A program made the position numbers and the translations under genes. This document shows, one piece after another, positions 12,901 through 18,252 of a stretch of 64,000 nt of DNA; within the stretch, counting starts at the first letter, position 1, and every line of letters starts with the position of its first letter. The notes beneath the pieces are model-generated. The model saw only the letters and a list, made by a program, of their open reading frames with translations, was not told the origin of the DNA and made no database searches. The DNA lies in the NCBI GenBank assembly GCA_934045075.1, contig OW203750.1, positions 8,113,218 through 8,177,217 of the forward strand, read 5' to 3'. This DNA is from Yponomeuta sedellus (taxonomy: Eukaryota > Arthropoda > Insecta > Lepidoptera > Yponomeutidae).

Positions 12901-15900
12901 TCAATCACTAAGGTTAAGCTACAACAGGCGCGCTCAGATGCCGGATGGGTGAGTGAGTGACCATCCCGTGACTACCACTAGTGGCATTTTTTCCGAGCGC
13001 TTCCGTGCTTCGCAAGGCACGTAAAGCCGTTGGTGCCGGCTGTCAAGAAATGGCAGTCGTTAAGCCTTGTCAGGCGGCTTAATGACTTCTGACAGTAAGG
13101 CCCGCCAATGTCTTTACCTACAATCCTCCATCGACCCGGACTTGGGCCCCGTGGTAAAGTATGGCCTAGGTGAGGCTAGAAAGGTTAGGCCATGCTCAAG
13201 GGGCCTGTAACATGGCTTAACGACTGCCATTACATGACAGCCGGCACCAATACTTGACATGCCTCACGAAGCACGGAACTTAACAGTAAGTAGGTATTTA
13301 CATAATACTAAATTTACAACATAAGTTTTATGTAAATGTGCCTGTATGTAAATATTACGTTACGTTACGTAACAGGTTCTCTTTTATGTGTGTGTGAAAA
13401 TGTAAATATGGTTCATCTAACTATCTATTTAAAACTCTACTAAAATGCCTTCTTGTGCTGTGTTAGAATGTAAAAATAAGAGTTGGGGACTAAAATATAC
13501 CAATCGTGCCGAAACAGTTCATCTGTGAGTAGAATTTCATTGTATTTTTAATTAGAATTGGTAATGACATAGACAGGAAACCAATCCGGCTGAGTAGCAA
13601 CGCATATCGGGGACTTGTTTTTTAATTTTCGACTAGCTTAACACAAAAAACTTCTTGAAGATCAGACGCAGTGGTAGTTCCATCTAGTGTGAAGTAGCGG
13701 TACTACAAAAGAAAGAGTTATTGTCAAACTTAATTTCATTGTTGTCCATTGATTTTGATCCTTGTTTACATAAGTAAAAGGTTCCTGGAACTTTTATGAT
13801 ATAGACCATTTTGACGCTGTCTTTAATTACCAATGGCAGTTTGGCATTCATAGTGTGCGTTTGATTTTTAAGTGTGCGTTTAGTCACACTGGTTTTCATA
13901 CTAATGGGTCATGTCACTACCACGGATAAGGTTAGGCCATACTCCACCACGGGGGCCAAGTCCGGGTTGGTGGAGGTTTGTAAGACAGTGGTGGGCCTTA
14001 CTGTCAGAAGTTATCAAGCCGCCTATAAGGCCTCCGACATGGCTTAACGACTGCTATTACATGACAGTCACCAGTTCTACTCTTTTTTTATGTTCTGTGC
14101 AATCACCTGTCGGCGACCACGCCAGTGATGACGCCACCGATCATTCCTCCCACGCAGTATATGGAGACGGCGACCGCCCACACGTTAGTGACGGTAGGCT
14201 CAAGTTTGGGCGGCACAGTTTTGTTCACGTTCGAGAGAGCGTCCTGCTGGAGCCAGGTCGTCATGATCTGGAGGAGAATTAGGCAATCTCAATTCAAGTA
14301 AACTCAGCAAGCCTCAAGGACTAATTCCCATACGAACGTTGCTTCGTGTTTATTTATAAATTATACATGCCGAATCGCAATCAAACTTGCTGTGTGGTGA
14401 CGGCCTAACCAACCCAATTCTTCCCGCGGGTCTCGTAAAAGGCGACTGAGGGACACAAACCGGGGGGTGGGCAGCGGCGCCCCCTGCAGTACAATTCCAC
14501 CGAACTGCGATCCCGGCGTAGGGATTATGGGCATTACCCCCTATGATAGCACAACGTGGCGCTCTTTAGGGGAGGGCTATGTCCAGCAGTGGACTAGTAT
14601 AGCCTAAAGACGACGAATCAAACTTTGCTTGTTTACAGGACACCAATGGATGTTTGATCGTGCTTACAACTGAATGTCTTCAGTTGTAAGCATGATCAAA
14701 CCCCGAGAACGAATTGCAGTGAAACTTTTCTTGTTTACAGGACACAAATCGAGTTATGATCGTGCTTACAACTGAGTATCATCAGTGGTAAGTATGATCA
14801 AACCTCGGTTATTAGATGCAATAAAACTTTGCTAATACGTTGAGAGGACCCCAATCGTGAACGTGCTTACGACTGAGAATAACAGAATAGGAAAGAAATT
14901 AGAGCCGCATAAGATCGCCCACATATTGGAGATGCAGAGCAGATGGAGACGGAGAGCACCCTGCTGGAGCCAGATCGTCATGATCTGGAGGAGAATTAGG
15001 CATGTACACTCATCCCATTTCAACTACACTCGGCAAGCCTCAGGCTGGGCGCATGCTGAGACGCAGGCGACGCAGCACAGCGCAGCACACTTCAGTACAG
15101 GGCAGGGCAGTTGAGGCAGGCATAGGCCTATTAGTACGAGTTACAAGAAAACAAAACGACAATTCGTATCGTAAGCTCGATAAATTATCGTAGTTGATAC
15201 TTTCATACTGGCAGTTTCCGTCGCACTCGGCAGTATGAGTTTTAATTTCAACGTAGGTACTTATCGTTTAAAGGATCCAATAGTTTGATGCAATACTCGA
15301 ACATGGTAAGATAGAAAGAGACAAACGTTTTGACGTCTCGCAGCTCGCAGTTTTGGGTCACAGATTTTGGGTTGAAACTTGAAATTGTGTGTATAGGGTT
15401 GCCAGGCGTCAACCAACCCAAAAAGTACTGATTTTGTGCCAACCAAAAAAACCGTATCTGAACTGTGCTGTGCTGTATTGCGTTGCCTGCATTTCAGCAT
15501 GCGCCTACCCTGAGTGGCGTGTCTTGGGAGTGGCCTATGTCCAGAAATGGGCTGACACCGGCTGATTACGCTCTTTCCACTAGGATCCCCTACCACAGTC
15601 CCCCAGTCCCACAGGATTGTACAGCACTCACTATTCTATGATGATGGGACCACGAGAAAACACCCATGACAATATTATATAGAATCAGGCGTTACTTTGC
15701 GGAAATCCATAATAACATTAAAAAGTGAAAATTACTTTGCTAAATTCGGCCAAAAATATTTGGCGGAATTTAGCAAAGTAATTTTCACTTTTTAATACCC
15801 ATGACAATGATGATGAACTATAGAAATGTAGATAGATAGATAGAGAACACTTTATTGTACATAAAAAAGGAAATTACACAGGTATTTCTTAACCTAAGAG

Positions 15901-16033
15901 TACAGACGGCGGCCTTATCACTAAAAGTACCTACCTCCTGTGGCGTATTGAGTACTCCAGTGTTGTATCCGTGCTGGAAGCCTGACCAGCAGGCCGAGGC
16001 CACCACGGCGTAGGCCAAGCGCAGGTTCATACC
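845..16033 (-). CDS. Glut1: Glut1-like facilitative glucose transporter, partial gene (8 exons)
   Basis: Major facilitator superfamily sugar transporter of SLC2 class I, expected in the plasma membrane and moving hexose down its gradient. Exons in transcript order: 16033-15935, 14267-14107, 12803-12693, 11963-11876, 3716-3503, 2183-2125, 1803-1599, 981-845. They total 1074 bp with all junction phases consistent, giving 358 residues without a stop. Family marks seen: HGYNTGVLN in TM1, FGRKGG after TM2, LILGR before TM4, LRGS then IGTVYQL into TM5, PESPKFLL after TM6, QQFSGIN in TM7 and VERAGRK after TM8. The QLS triplet found before QQFSGIN in vertebrate GLUT1/3/4 is replaced here by MVA. TM9-12 and the PETKG end would be left of the window. 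The first exon here opens in phase 0 after an acceptor, so an upstream start exon is missing. The introns are swollen by transposons, including a whole BEL element in the 8.2-kb intron. The family call is firm; Glut1 rather than another SLC2 member is inference. Confidence 0.9.
1013..1200 (-). repeat. tRNA-like SINE (family B)
   Basis: The reverse strand reads a tRNA-like head with B box GGTTCGAATCCCGGC, then a conserved body (GTTTCTGGTTCCCACGACAC, GTATCCTAGTGTGGGGCCAG, TGTATGTGCCTGTATGTAA). The A-box-like part is GTAGCGGTAGCGC in better copies. Other copies are near 20.8, 21.9, 22.9, 32.2, 57.6 and 60.2 kb. It sits in the intron between exons 7 and 8. Confidence 0.85.
1245..1325 (-). repeat. 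5S-like SINE fragment
   Basis: Fragment of the SINE whose head resembles 5S rRNA, in reverse (CCTGACCGCGCC ... CAATCACTCGGTTCGACTAG). Only the head is present. Confidence 0.6.
1383..1439. repeat. Short hairpin (13-bp arms)
   Basis: CAGTCTGGCGTCA at 1383-1395 pairs exactly with TGACGCCAGACTG at 1427-1439. It lies in intronic sequence of the transporter; no function is known. Confidence 0.6.
1599..1803 (-). CDS. Glut1: Glut1-like, exon 7 of window (TM7)
   Basis: Acceptor ATTCCCCAG|GAA; donor G|GTGAGC; 205 bp, phase 0 to 1. It encodes [46 protein letters not shown] and FATL. QQFSGIN is the substrate-binding motif of TM7. The acceptor defines the start, so the ATG-free beginning is expected. 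Confidence 0.9.
1842..2062. repeat. LINE 3'-end fragments, head-to-head palindrome
   Basis: Two copies of a LINE 3' end in inverted orientation, nearly perfect around 1897-1970 (GGGGGTAATGCCTATAATCC and its complement). The plus-strand copy encodes the terminal residues [14 protein letters not shown] and ends in a GAAGAAGAA microsatellite near 2054. The same family recurs at 14.4, 19.1, 46.0, 48.1 and 55.6 kb. Confidence 0.7.
2125..2183 (-). CDS. Glut1: Glut1-like, small exon 6 of window (ICH loop)
   Basis: A 59-bp exon found by frame continuity: acceptor TTTTCCAG|CA, donor CAG|GTAA, phase 1 to 0. It encodes (A)[10 protein letters not shown] then EEMHQ, matching the xLKKLRGTxDVxxDLxEM stretch of the GLUT1 intracellular helical domain. 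It exactly bridges the phases of exons 5 and 7. Confidence 0.87.
2348..2530 (+). repeat. tRNA-derived SINE (third head type)
   Basis: tRNA-like head GGCGGTGCAACGGTATCGCA (A-box region) followed by GGTTCGATCCCCGGCC (B box), then a tail with CTCGGGTCTTGGATG. The acceptor arms do not pair well, so it is not called a functional tRNA. It is within a transporter intron. Confidence 0.6.
2805..3401. mobile_element. hAT-type MITE, 8-bp TSD
   Basis: Non-autonomous element with ends CAGTGTAGTGAACTAC and TTTGCCCCACACTG. It is flanked by CTAGGCAG (2797-2804) and CGAGGCAG (3402-3409), an 8-bp duplication with one mismatch, as expected for hAT. The interior is made of repeated GTAGTTA/GTAATC motifs and has no ORF. 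It sits 102 bp beyond the exon-5 donor. Confidence 0.75.
3503..3716 (-). CDS. Glut1: Glut1-like, exon 5 of window (TM5-TM6)
   Basis: Acceptor CATCCAG|ATC; donor GG|GTGAGG; 214 bp, phase 0 to 1. It encodes [20 protein letters not shown], then LWPWLL, then [22 protein letters not shown]...DLWP and PESPKFLL are characteristic of class I SLC2 transporters. The ORF continues in frame upstream into a foldback repeat that is not coding. Confidence 0.9.
3767..4081. repeat. Long foldback repeat (about 88-bp arms)
   Basis: Arms at about 3767-3853 and 3994-4081 are almost perfect inverted copies (ATGAAATTGCCGTTTTATTG against its complement), separated by about 140 bp of AT-rich sequence. It begins about 50 bp upstream of the exon-5 acceptor in gene orientation. 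Confidence 0.85.
4082..4442. other. Intron stretch without recognised gene
   Basis: AT-rich intronic DNA. The last part, next to the BEL insertion, may be LINE sequence that continues at 10818, because codons like those of the LINE C terminus resume across the TSD. Nothing else recognised. Confidence 0.4.
4448..4696 (-). repeat. BEL-1 3' LTR
   Basis: 249 bp, near identical to 10564-10812. Bounded by TSD ACAAG on the outer side and a purine-rich tract on the inner side. Confidence 0.92.
4675..9543 (-). CDS. BEL-1 Gag-Pol polyprotein (main frame)
   Basis: Open frame of 1622 codons ending in the 3' LTR. In order: rest of Gag with [14 protein letters not shown] (DUF1759-like); zinc knuckles from about residue 212 (CHCIICKQ...CINCFRSGH); an aspartic-protease-like ALLDCGSQ; reverse transcriptase with YGTASAPF and FYMDDLITG near residue 760; RNase H with [11 protein letters not shown] near 933; an integrase HHCC-like region ([10 protein letters not shown]...CVLC); integrase core with [14 protein letters not shown] near 1373 and [11 protein letters not shown] near 1423; and a C-terminal DUF5641-like [10 protein letters not shown]. 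The RT has MDD where many retroelements have YVDD. The start given is only where this frame opens; the real N terminus is in the next entry, in another frame. Confidence 0.9.
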   Translation of the reverse strand: MRDIKLPTIKLPTFNGNFSSWLEFRDTFESLVNGNKSIDNINKYHHLRASLEGTAAEVIKSLEVSADNYSVAWDLVCERFDNKRLLINNHLKSLFSIEAMSKESDQALRNLIDHLSKNLRALKALGQPVDQWDTIVIHFASMKLDNLTNRQWEEYKGELNDFPNLVAFYKFLRNKADVLETVRQNKLAPKTEKVSHFVTSTDAGPSNSKQSCHCIICKQAHKLYQCPQFRSMESEKRHELVSKHKLCINCFRSGHYASVCRSPPCNICKYKHNTLLHRPKRNHVVNNNIPLANSNNESAVSGAGAGHTTSLPPPLALGPVSLSTIASQHVLLSTALVCIENKQTKQYEFARALLDCGSQITVITKKLCQRLGLTCTKNNQPLTVSGISNMKIAIQDSCEFVMSSRDGNFSCSVSGMVVSQITNALPSVEIDYSSLNISNDLNLADPDFYQPSEIDLLIGADLFWEIINERKFRLGVGKPVLQDSKLGWIVSGPVNIKATCNSNVLYQFKLDISQQVEKFCSIEELAGENCSNSSKVSRSDMFCEEHYKCNTYRADNGRFCVKMPLHTPPSTLGDSYQMAKLRLYNLEKRFRKQPCIKQSYVEFINEYEQLGHLTQVNKPEFGCYLPHHAVLREKSETTKCRVVFDASAKTSSGFSLNDLQAVGPTIQDDLFSILLRFRQHTYVLTADIEKMYRQILIDESQRHLQLILWRSDEDQPIKVLRLNTVTYGTASAPFLSTRCIYQLAEECNDEMIKKTMQHDFYMDDLITGCDSVNKLLELANSVSERLISAGFNLRKFRTNSQLDPAMHTLYENQQISELSNTTSTLGLVWCPTKDELLFSIKFDQLDKPTKRSILSAVAKIFDPLGLLSIFIIRAKILLQKLWACKVNWDDEINHEIKLIWTNFVNSVNSLSIQVPRHVSCRNVVGIELHLFSDAALSAMGTCAYLRSVDQSGQVSVKLLCAKSKVAPLKELTIPRLELCGCLLAAKLGSMICKAMTCLFDRIYYWTDSTIALSWIHASANKKLEVFVSNRVQKIQKLTESGQWEHVPTKENPADLISRGVATFSEGISSFWFNGPDFLRKNKELWPRFQNKNKENEEYVILSQVGIAIDNGIIEFQKYSSLKFLTRVMAYILRFLYNCKNKNKKFIGDLSVDEINKGEMCLAELSQKDVYCNELKVLKAKKQLSSNCSILSLSPFLDEFGLIRVGGRIENSTYSFDKKHPILLSSKHRFSSIIFEEKHRKLMHAGPQLLLYSVRETYWVINGRNMARSVVSNCVLCKRYRGKTIIPMMGNLPKQRLTPSVPFDTVGVDFAGPFYITDRKGRGCKITKCYLCLFVCFATKALHLEAVSELSKEAFILSLRRFMSRRGKPSIIFCDNGTNFVGASNELGNFLKNNKAYVAQFGTDEQITFKFSPAYSPNFGGLWEAGVKSAKYHVKRVLGDRHLTYEELSTLFVQVEAILNSRPLCPLSSSPTDLVPLTPGHFLIGRPLISVPSPVLTDIKESRLNRYELLESMRQHFWRRWQHEYISELQNKVKWKQQRYPELRVGDMVVIKEDGYPPLKWRIGRIHTIYPGSDGIARIADIYTNSGLIRRALNRLCPLVQHEDEEDLKTELQGREVVNTADE
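9531..9908 (-). pseudogene. BEL-1 Gag N terminus, separated by a frameshift
   Basis: 125-codon frame beginning [16 protein letters not shown], with a helical, acidic coiled-coil-like stretch, equivalent to the first part of Gag in BEL-2. It stops at 9531 while the main frame runs through the overlap one base off. BEL-2 has a single uninterrupted frame over the same region, so a small indel in BEL-1 is more likely than programmed frameshifting. Confidence 0.75.
9909..10563 (-). other. BEL-1 5' untranslated leader
   Basis: About 650 bp between the 5' LTR and the Gag start, without a long ORF. It contains the PBS-like TGGTGCCGTGACCAGG near the LTR. Confidence 0.6.
10564..10812 (-). repeat. BEL-1 5' LTR
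   Basis: 249 bp; TG...CA ends; followed outward by TSD ACAAG at 10813-10817. The putative primer-binding site lies at about 10543-10560. Confidence 0.92.
10818..11175 (+). pseudogene. LINE C-terminal and 3'-UTR fragment
   Basis: Decayed copy of the LINE at 28890-30170: AACACATCCTTCATGGGGCA and TTTAAAGTGCATTTTGTGCC match it, followed by the shared 3' UTR (TTTTCTCCATTACGATCTAG, CTCCTAGTTGAACTCGTGAC). BEL-1 inserted at its left end. Confidence 0.75.
11484..11839. mobile_element. hAT-type MITE, perfect 8-bp TSD
   Basis: Ends CAGGGCCGGATCTACC and GATCCGCCCCTG; flanked by TGAATAGG at 11476-11483 and 11840-11847. 356 bp, no ORF. A longer copy of the same family is at 30362-30853 and an end fragment is at about 1528-1562. 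It lies in the BEL-bearing intron, close to the exon-4 donor. Confidence 0.88.
11876..11963 (-). CDS. Glut1: Glut1-like, exon 4 of window (TM4)
   Basis: Acceptor TTTGTTCCAG|G; donor TCT|GTGAGT; 88 bp, phase 2 to 0. It encodes [20 protein letters not shown] and ISPVSLRGS, aligning with the GxxxGxxxxPMYxxExSPxxxRG signature of GLUT1. A transposon TIR starts only about 20 bp beyond the acceptor, so the branch point is probably inside the transposon. Confidence 0.9.
11986..12604. mobile_element. Long-TIR DNA element filling an intron
   Basis: Arms of about 180 bp (about 11986-12170 and 12425-12604) are inverted copies beginning TACAGGGTGTCTCATTCAAA, flanked by TA on both sides. Each arm contains a tRNA T-arm-like segment (GGTTCGATTCCCGAACGG in the right arm, its degenerate complement in the left). 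No transposase. It occupies most of the 729-bp intron between transporter exons 3 and 4. Confidence 0.8.
12693..12803 (-). CDS. Glut1: Glut1-like, exon 3 of window (FGRK motif, TM3)
   Basis: Acceptor CTTCCCAG|G; donor AG|GTAACG; 111 bp, phase 2 to 2. It encodes [17 protein letters not shown] and ends SSELLILG plus a split R, matching the FGRR...LILGR segment of SLC2 proteins. It reads in a different frame from the long minus-strand ORF there. Confidence 0.88.
12857..13285. repeat. 5S-like SINE (plus) with inverted fragment
   Basis: Plus copy from AAGCGCTCGTGGCCTAG through GGTTAAGCTACAACAGGCGC and GGATGGGTGAG, then the conserved body (GCTTCCGTGCTTCGCAAGGC, GGCAGTCGTTAAGCC). Minus-strand sequence of the same family resumes at about 13190-13285. 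In the intron between exons 2 and 3. Confidence 0.75.
13445..13524 (+). pseudogene. THAP-like N-terminal exon fragment
   Basis: ATG opens [15 protein letters not shown] then [10 protein letters not shown], followed by a good donor (CATCT|GTGAGT). MPSCAV-x2-C-x-N resembles the start of THAP zinc-finger domains, including those of P-element-type transposases. No following THAP exon (the histidine/AVPTIF part) was found nearby. It lies antisense in a transporter intron, so it is more likely a transposon or gene remnant than a working gene. Confidence 0.4.
13526..13920. other. Intronic stretch, nothing recognised
   Basis: AT-rich intron sequence between the THAP-like fragment and a SINE. It includes a 71-codon minus-strand ORF (13684-13899) without recognisable motifs. 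Confidence 0.4.
13926..14075 (-). repeat. 5S-like SINE body fragment
   Basis: Reverse copy of the SINE body (GGTTAGGCCATACTCCACCA, GGCCAAGTCCGGGTTGGTGG, CTTACTGTCAGAAGTTATCA), ending about 30 bp from the exon-2 donor. Confidence 0.75.
14107..14267 (-). CDS. Glut1: Glut1-like, exon 2 of window (loop 1, TM2)
   Basis: Acceptor CTCCTCCAG|ATC; donor AG|GTGATT; 161 bp, phase 0 to 2. It encodes IMTTWLQQ, an extracellular loop with an N-glycosylation sequon (NKT), then TM2 with [13 protein letters not shown]. The arginine codon is split with exon 3 to give the conserved D-R-FGRK motif. Part of this exon is duplicated about 0.7 kb away (see 14832-15023). Confidence 0.88.
14395..14612 (+). repeat. LINE 3'-end copy
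   Basis: Contains CCCAATTCTTCCCGCGGGTC, ATTACCCCCTATGATAGCAC and GGCTATGTCCAGCAGTGGAC, then a GACGACG-like tail. The last codons read a [14 protein letters not shown] C terminus. Same family as 55590-55835 and 48121-48335. Confidence 0.7.
14620..14880 (+). repeat. 102-bp tandem repeat, 2.5 units, each with a hairpin
   Basis: Units start at about 14620, 14722 and 14824 (AAACTTT then CTTGTTTACAGGACAC). Each of the first two contains a 21-bp stem (TTGATCGTGCTTACAACTGA, a 4-nt loop, and the complement with one G-T type mismatch). The third unit is truncated and abuts the duplicated exon fragment. Confidence 0.8.
14832..15023 (-). pseudogene. Decayed duplicate of transporter exon 2
   Basis: The reverse strand repeats the exon-2 acceptor region and first codons (TCTCCTCCAG then [11 protein letters not shown] against [11 protein letters not shown] in the real exon) and about 40 bp of adjoining intron. 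Further on, NMWAIL resembles NVWAVA but the rest is scrambled and TM2 glycine motifs are missing. The only donor-like site gives the wrong phase. It looks like a dead tandem duplication, not an alternative exon. Confidence 0.65.
15024..15660. other. Intronic stretch with repeat remnants
   Basis: No gene. Around 15045-15115 and 15475-15560 there are inverted-looking remnants (CAGGCTGGGCGCATGCTGAG against GCATTTCAGCATGCGCC), suggesting an old TIR or LINE remnant. Confidence 0.35.
15717..15796. repeat. Perfect hairpin, 31-bp arms
   Basis: Arms 15717-15747 and 15766-15796 are exact complements (ATTAAAAAGTGAAAATTACT...). The 18-nt spacer contains GCCAAAAATATTTGGC, itself palindromic. The 12-mer ACCCATGACAAT occurs on both sides (15662-15673, 15797-15808). 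Confidence 0.9.
15828..15905 (-). repeat. LINE/SINE 3' end with GATA tail
   Basis: A GATAGATAGATA tail adjoins CACTTTATTGTACATAAAAA, the reverse of the common GTACAATAAAG 3' end. It is close to the exon-1 donor. Confidence 0.55.
15935..16033 (-). CDS. Glut1: Glut1-like, exon 1 of window (TM1)
   Basis: Acceptor CTCCCACAG, then GGT ATG AAC; donor GAG|GTAGGT; 99 bp, phase 0 to 0, 33 codons. It encodes the end of the cytoplasmic N terminus and TM1 with [13 protein letters not shown], matching the QFGYNTGVINAPQ region of vertebrate GLUT1. The internal ATG (second codon) could act as a start, but the strong acceptor before it argues for an upstream 5' exon. Confidence 0.88.
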
Positions 16034-16078
16034 CTGTGGGAGAACAACAGTGTTAGATACGCGTATCGTATGCAATTG

Positions 16079-16180
16079 CTCGTAGCCCCGGCTGCCTGAG
16101 TGATCTTAAGCGATCACGAAGGTTAAGCAACATAGGCCGCGTTCAGTGCATGGACGTAGTGGCATTCGTGCGGTAATTTC
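16079..16180 (+). repeat. 5S-like SINE head, truncated
   Basis: CTCGTAGCCCCGGCTGCCTG then GCGATCACGAAGGTTAAGCA and CGCGTTCAGTGCATGGA, a clear echo of the central 5S rRNA region (GATCACCGAAATTAAGC). Same variant at 23400 and 58768. Confidence 0.7.
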
Positions 16181-16284
16181 TAGACTTGTTAATACCTATA
16201 ATTCAAGTTTCGCTGAAATTGACTTATTCTCATCTAGCAAAGCCTCCTTCAAACATCAGGCTCTACAGGTGCTACTCAACTAAT

Positions 16285-16340
16285 TACACACACACGCACC
16301 ACATACACTCACGCGCACACACACACACACACACACATAC
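16285..16340 (+). repeat. CA microsatellite
   Basis: Imperfect (CA)n, longest run about 12 units at 16315-16337, upstream of the first transporter exon seen. Confidence 0.95.
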
Positions 16341-16684
16341 AACCCTCCCTCTCCTCGCCCTGTCCACTTCCCAATTCCATTAAATTAAAACATATTAATT
16401 TTAATTTGCTCCTTTCCAAATTTCCCTTTATAGTGGAAGAGCACAATCACCCGCTCTACACGTCGCTAGATGGCGCTGACTGTATTTTAAAACGCGTTTA
16501 TTCGATAACCTTATATGGCGAAGTGGCAACCGGCCGCGTTACAGTCGTTTACGACATTCTTCTACCTACTGCCCTTGATTTGGAGGGGAGGGGGAACGGA
16601 TTGATTTATTTTATAAGAAAATCTAATAAAATAAATCAATATTCCCACGTTTCTACGAAGAGAAGTGAAATTCCACTAGACTTG

Positions 16685-17140
16685 GGCAAAGTGTGTCCTT
16701 AGAGGGAGTTGTTATATCTCATATCTTTGCTCACCGAGACACACTATATCTCTATCATATCTCGCTCACCACTTGTATCCTAGCTCATACGACGTCCAAT
16801 CAACTAAATGCGTGTGGAAACAAAAGACACATGTGGTGAGTCAGTCTAGTCTACCTATTCCCTACTTTATCCAGATCACACGTTTCTTTTGGTGAACTTT
16901 TTCTCATAGCTCGTTGGTTACGACGAGAAATGCGGCCGAATGTAACCGATGTTAGACGATGTTGATCTCGCTCTCGCATTGTGTGTGAGCTGGATAAAGT
17001 AGCAGGAGATGACTACCGTACTGAGTTGAGAGTATGTGCGAGGGAGCCAGATATAGTTGATATCTCTGGGATATGAGTGGGACACACTTGACGGGGAGGG
17101 AGTTGTGTGTCCAATCATATCTGGCTCTTGAGTTACCCAA
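16685..17140. repeat. Possible TIR element
   Basis: CTTGGGCAAAGTGTGTCC at the left and GTGTGTCC...GAGTTACCCAAGG at the right look like inverted ends. The interior is rich in TATCTC/GATATGA motifs and lacks an ORF. Boundaries and class are uncertain. Confidence 0.4.
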
Positions 17141-17283
17141 GGCTAAATTCCACCAAAAACATTCTGTAAAAACTAGCCAAGTCTCGATGGAGCTGCTCGT
17201 TTATCTCTAAAAAGTAATGAAATCTAGACAAAGTCGTGCCAAGTCTAAGTTTCCTTACTGCGATATGTTTATTATTATACTAA

Positions 17284-17681
17284 GGGCGAGATAAATAGTC
17301 GTTGCTTAGCCCAAGTCCGTACTCAAGCTTCCCTAAGCATTACTTCAGGCTAACTTAGCTAAGTATCAAACTAAATGTAAAGTAAATTGTACATATGCAT
17401 ATTTTAACGTTCTAATTCTTTGTTATTTTTAAATGTAATACTTATAATGTTTAATGCAATTAATTACGCAATAGTTTTAACTGTAATGTAATTATTTTTC
17501 TTGCAAAATAAATAATCAATAATCAAAGTAGACATTTGCTTAGCTAAGCATGTTCTTAGGCCAATGCTAAGAATTAGTCCGGGTTTCGCGACTTAGAGAG
17601 TGCCAAATGATAGACAAATCGATTCTTAAGCAAGTGCTTTCGCTAAGACTCGATCTTAGAAGCAACTATTTATCTCGTCCT
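17284..17681. mobile_element. PIF/Harbinger-like MITE, copy 1
   Basis: Ends GGGCGAGATAAATAGTCG and ACTATTTATCTCGTCC, flanked by TAA/TTAA. The interior shares GGACTTGGGC-type, CTTAGCTAAGTATC and TCGCGACTTAGAGAG motifs with copies 2 and 3, plus an extra AT-rich insert of about 145 bp. Confidence 0.8.
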
Positions 17682-17755
17682 TAAATGTTGTGTGACTTGG
17701 CCGTGATTAGATAGTCCGTCTGTGCTGGAAATATTTTTTATGCTGTTTGTTTCAG

Positions 17756-17922
17756 GCTCGCTTATACATAAGTATTATTGACACATGCACCTTTATCAAG
17801 CTTACAATTGACTGGTTGTTCAATCAACGTTTTTCAAGTGGCAATTTTCCATTGTCAATGGGTAGCGGTTCTGGCGACAGATTGATGCAATGGTGTCATG
17901 GAGCACCTGGTTTTGTACCCTT
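17756..17922 (+). pseudogene. LanC-like (LANCL) exon fragment
   Basis: After an acceptor-like TGTTTGTTTCAG, the frame reads ...TIDWLFNQRFSSGNFPLSMG and DRLMQWCHGAPGF. SGNFPxS and WCHGAPG are hallmarks of eukaryotic LanC-like proteins; the C and H are zinc ligands of the family. Only about 50 residues are present, then the match is lost as the inverted arm begins, so this is a captured genomic fragment rather than a gene. Functional LANCLs have about 400 residues. Confidence 0.75.
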
Positions 17923-17987
17923 CAACGGCCGAATCACATAACATTGACTATAATAATAAAGAAACCGCAGTAAGGAACCTACACTTA

Positions 17988-18252
17988 GGGCGAGATAAAT
18001 AGTCGCTTCTAAGAACGAGTCTTAGCGAAAGCACTTGCCTAAGAATCGATTTGTCTATCATAGACAGTACTTCGGCACTCTCTAAGTCGCGAAACCCGGA
18101 CTAATTCTTAGTATTGGCCTAAGGACATGCTTAGCTAAGCAAACGTCTATTTTATTTAGTAACGCATTGATACTTAGCTAAGTTAGCCTGAAGAATTGCT
18201 TAGAGAAGCATGAGTACGGACTTGGGCTAAGCATCGACTATTTATCTCGCCC
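17988..18252. mobile_element. PIF/Harbinger-like MITE, copy 2
   Basis: TIRs GGGCGAGATAAATAGTCG / CGACTATTTATCTCGCCC; TSD TTA at 17985-17987 and 18253-18255. Opposite in orientation to copy 1. The other arm of the host element (GTCTAAGTTTCC near 17245) preserves the empty site. Confidence 0.88.

Noticed and set aside
14640..14820. CRISPR-like array of hairpin repeats
   Set aside because: Only 2.5 units of 102 bp with no spacer structure, in an animal intron; a simple tandem duplication.
14832..15023. Mutually exclusive alternative exon of the transporter
   Set aside because: Similarity fades after the first codons, TM2 motifs are lost and no donor in the required phase was found. Kept as a pseudo-exon.
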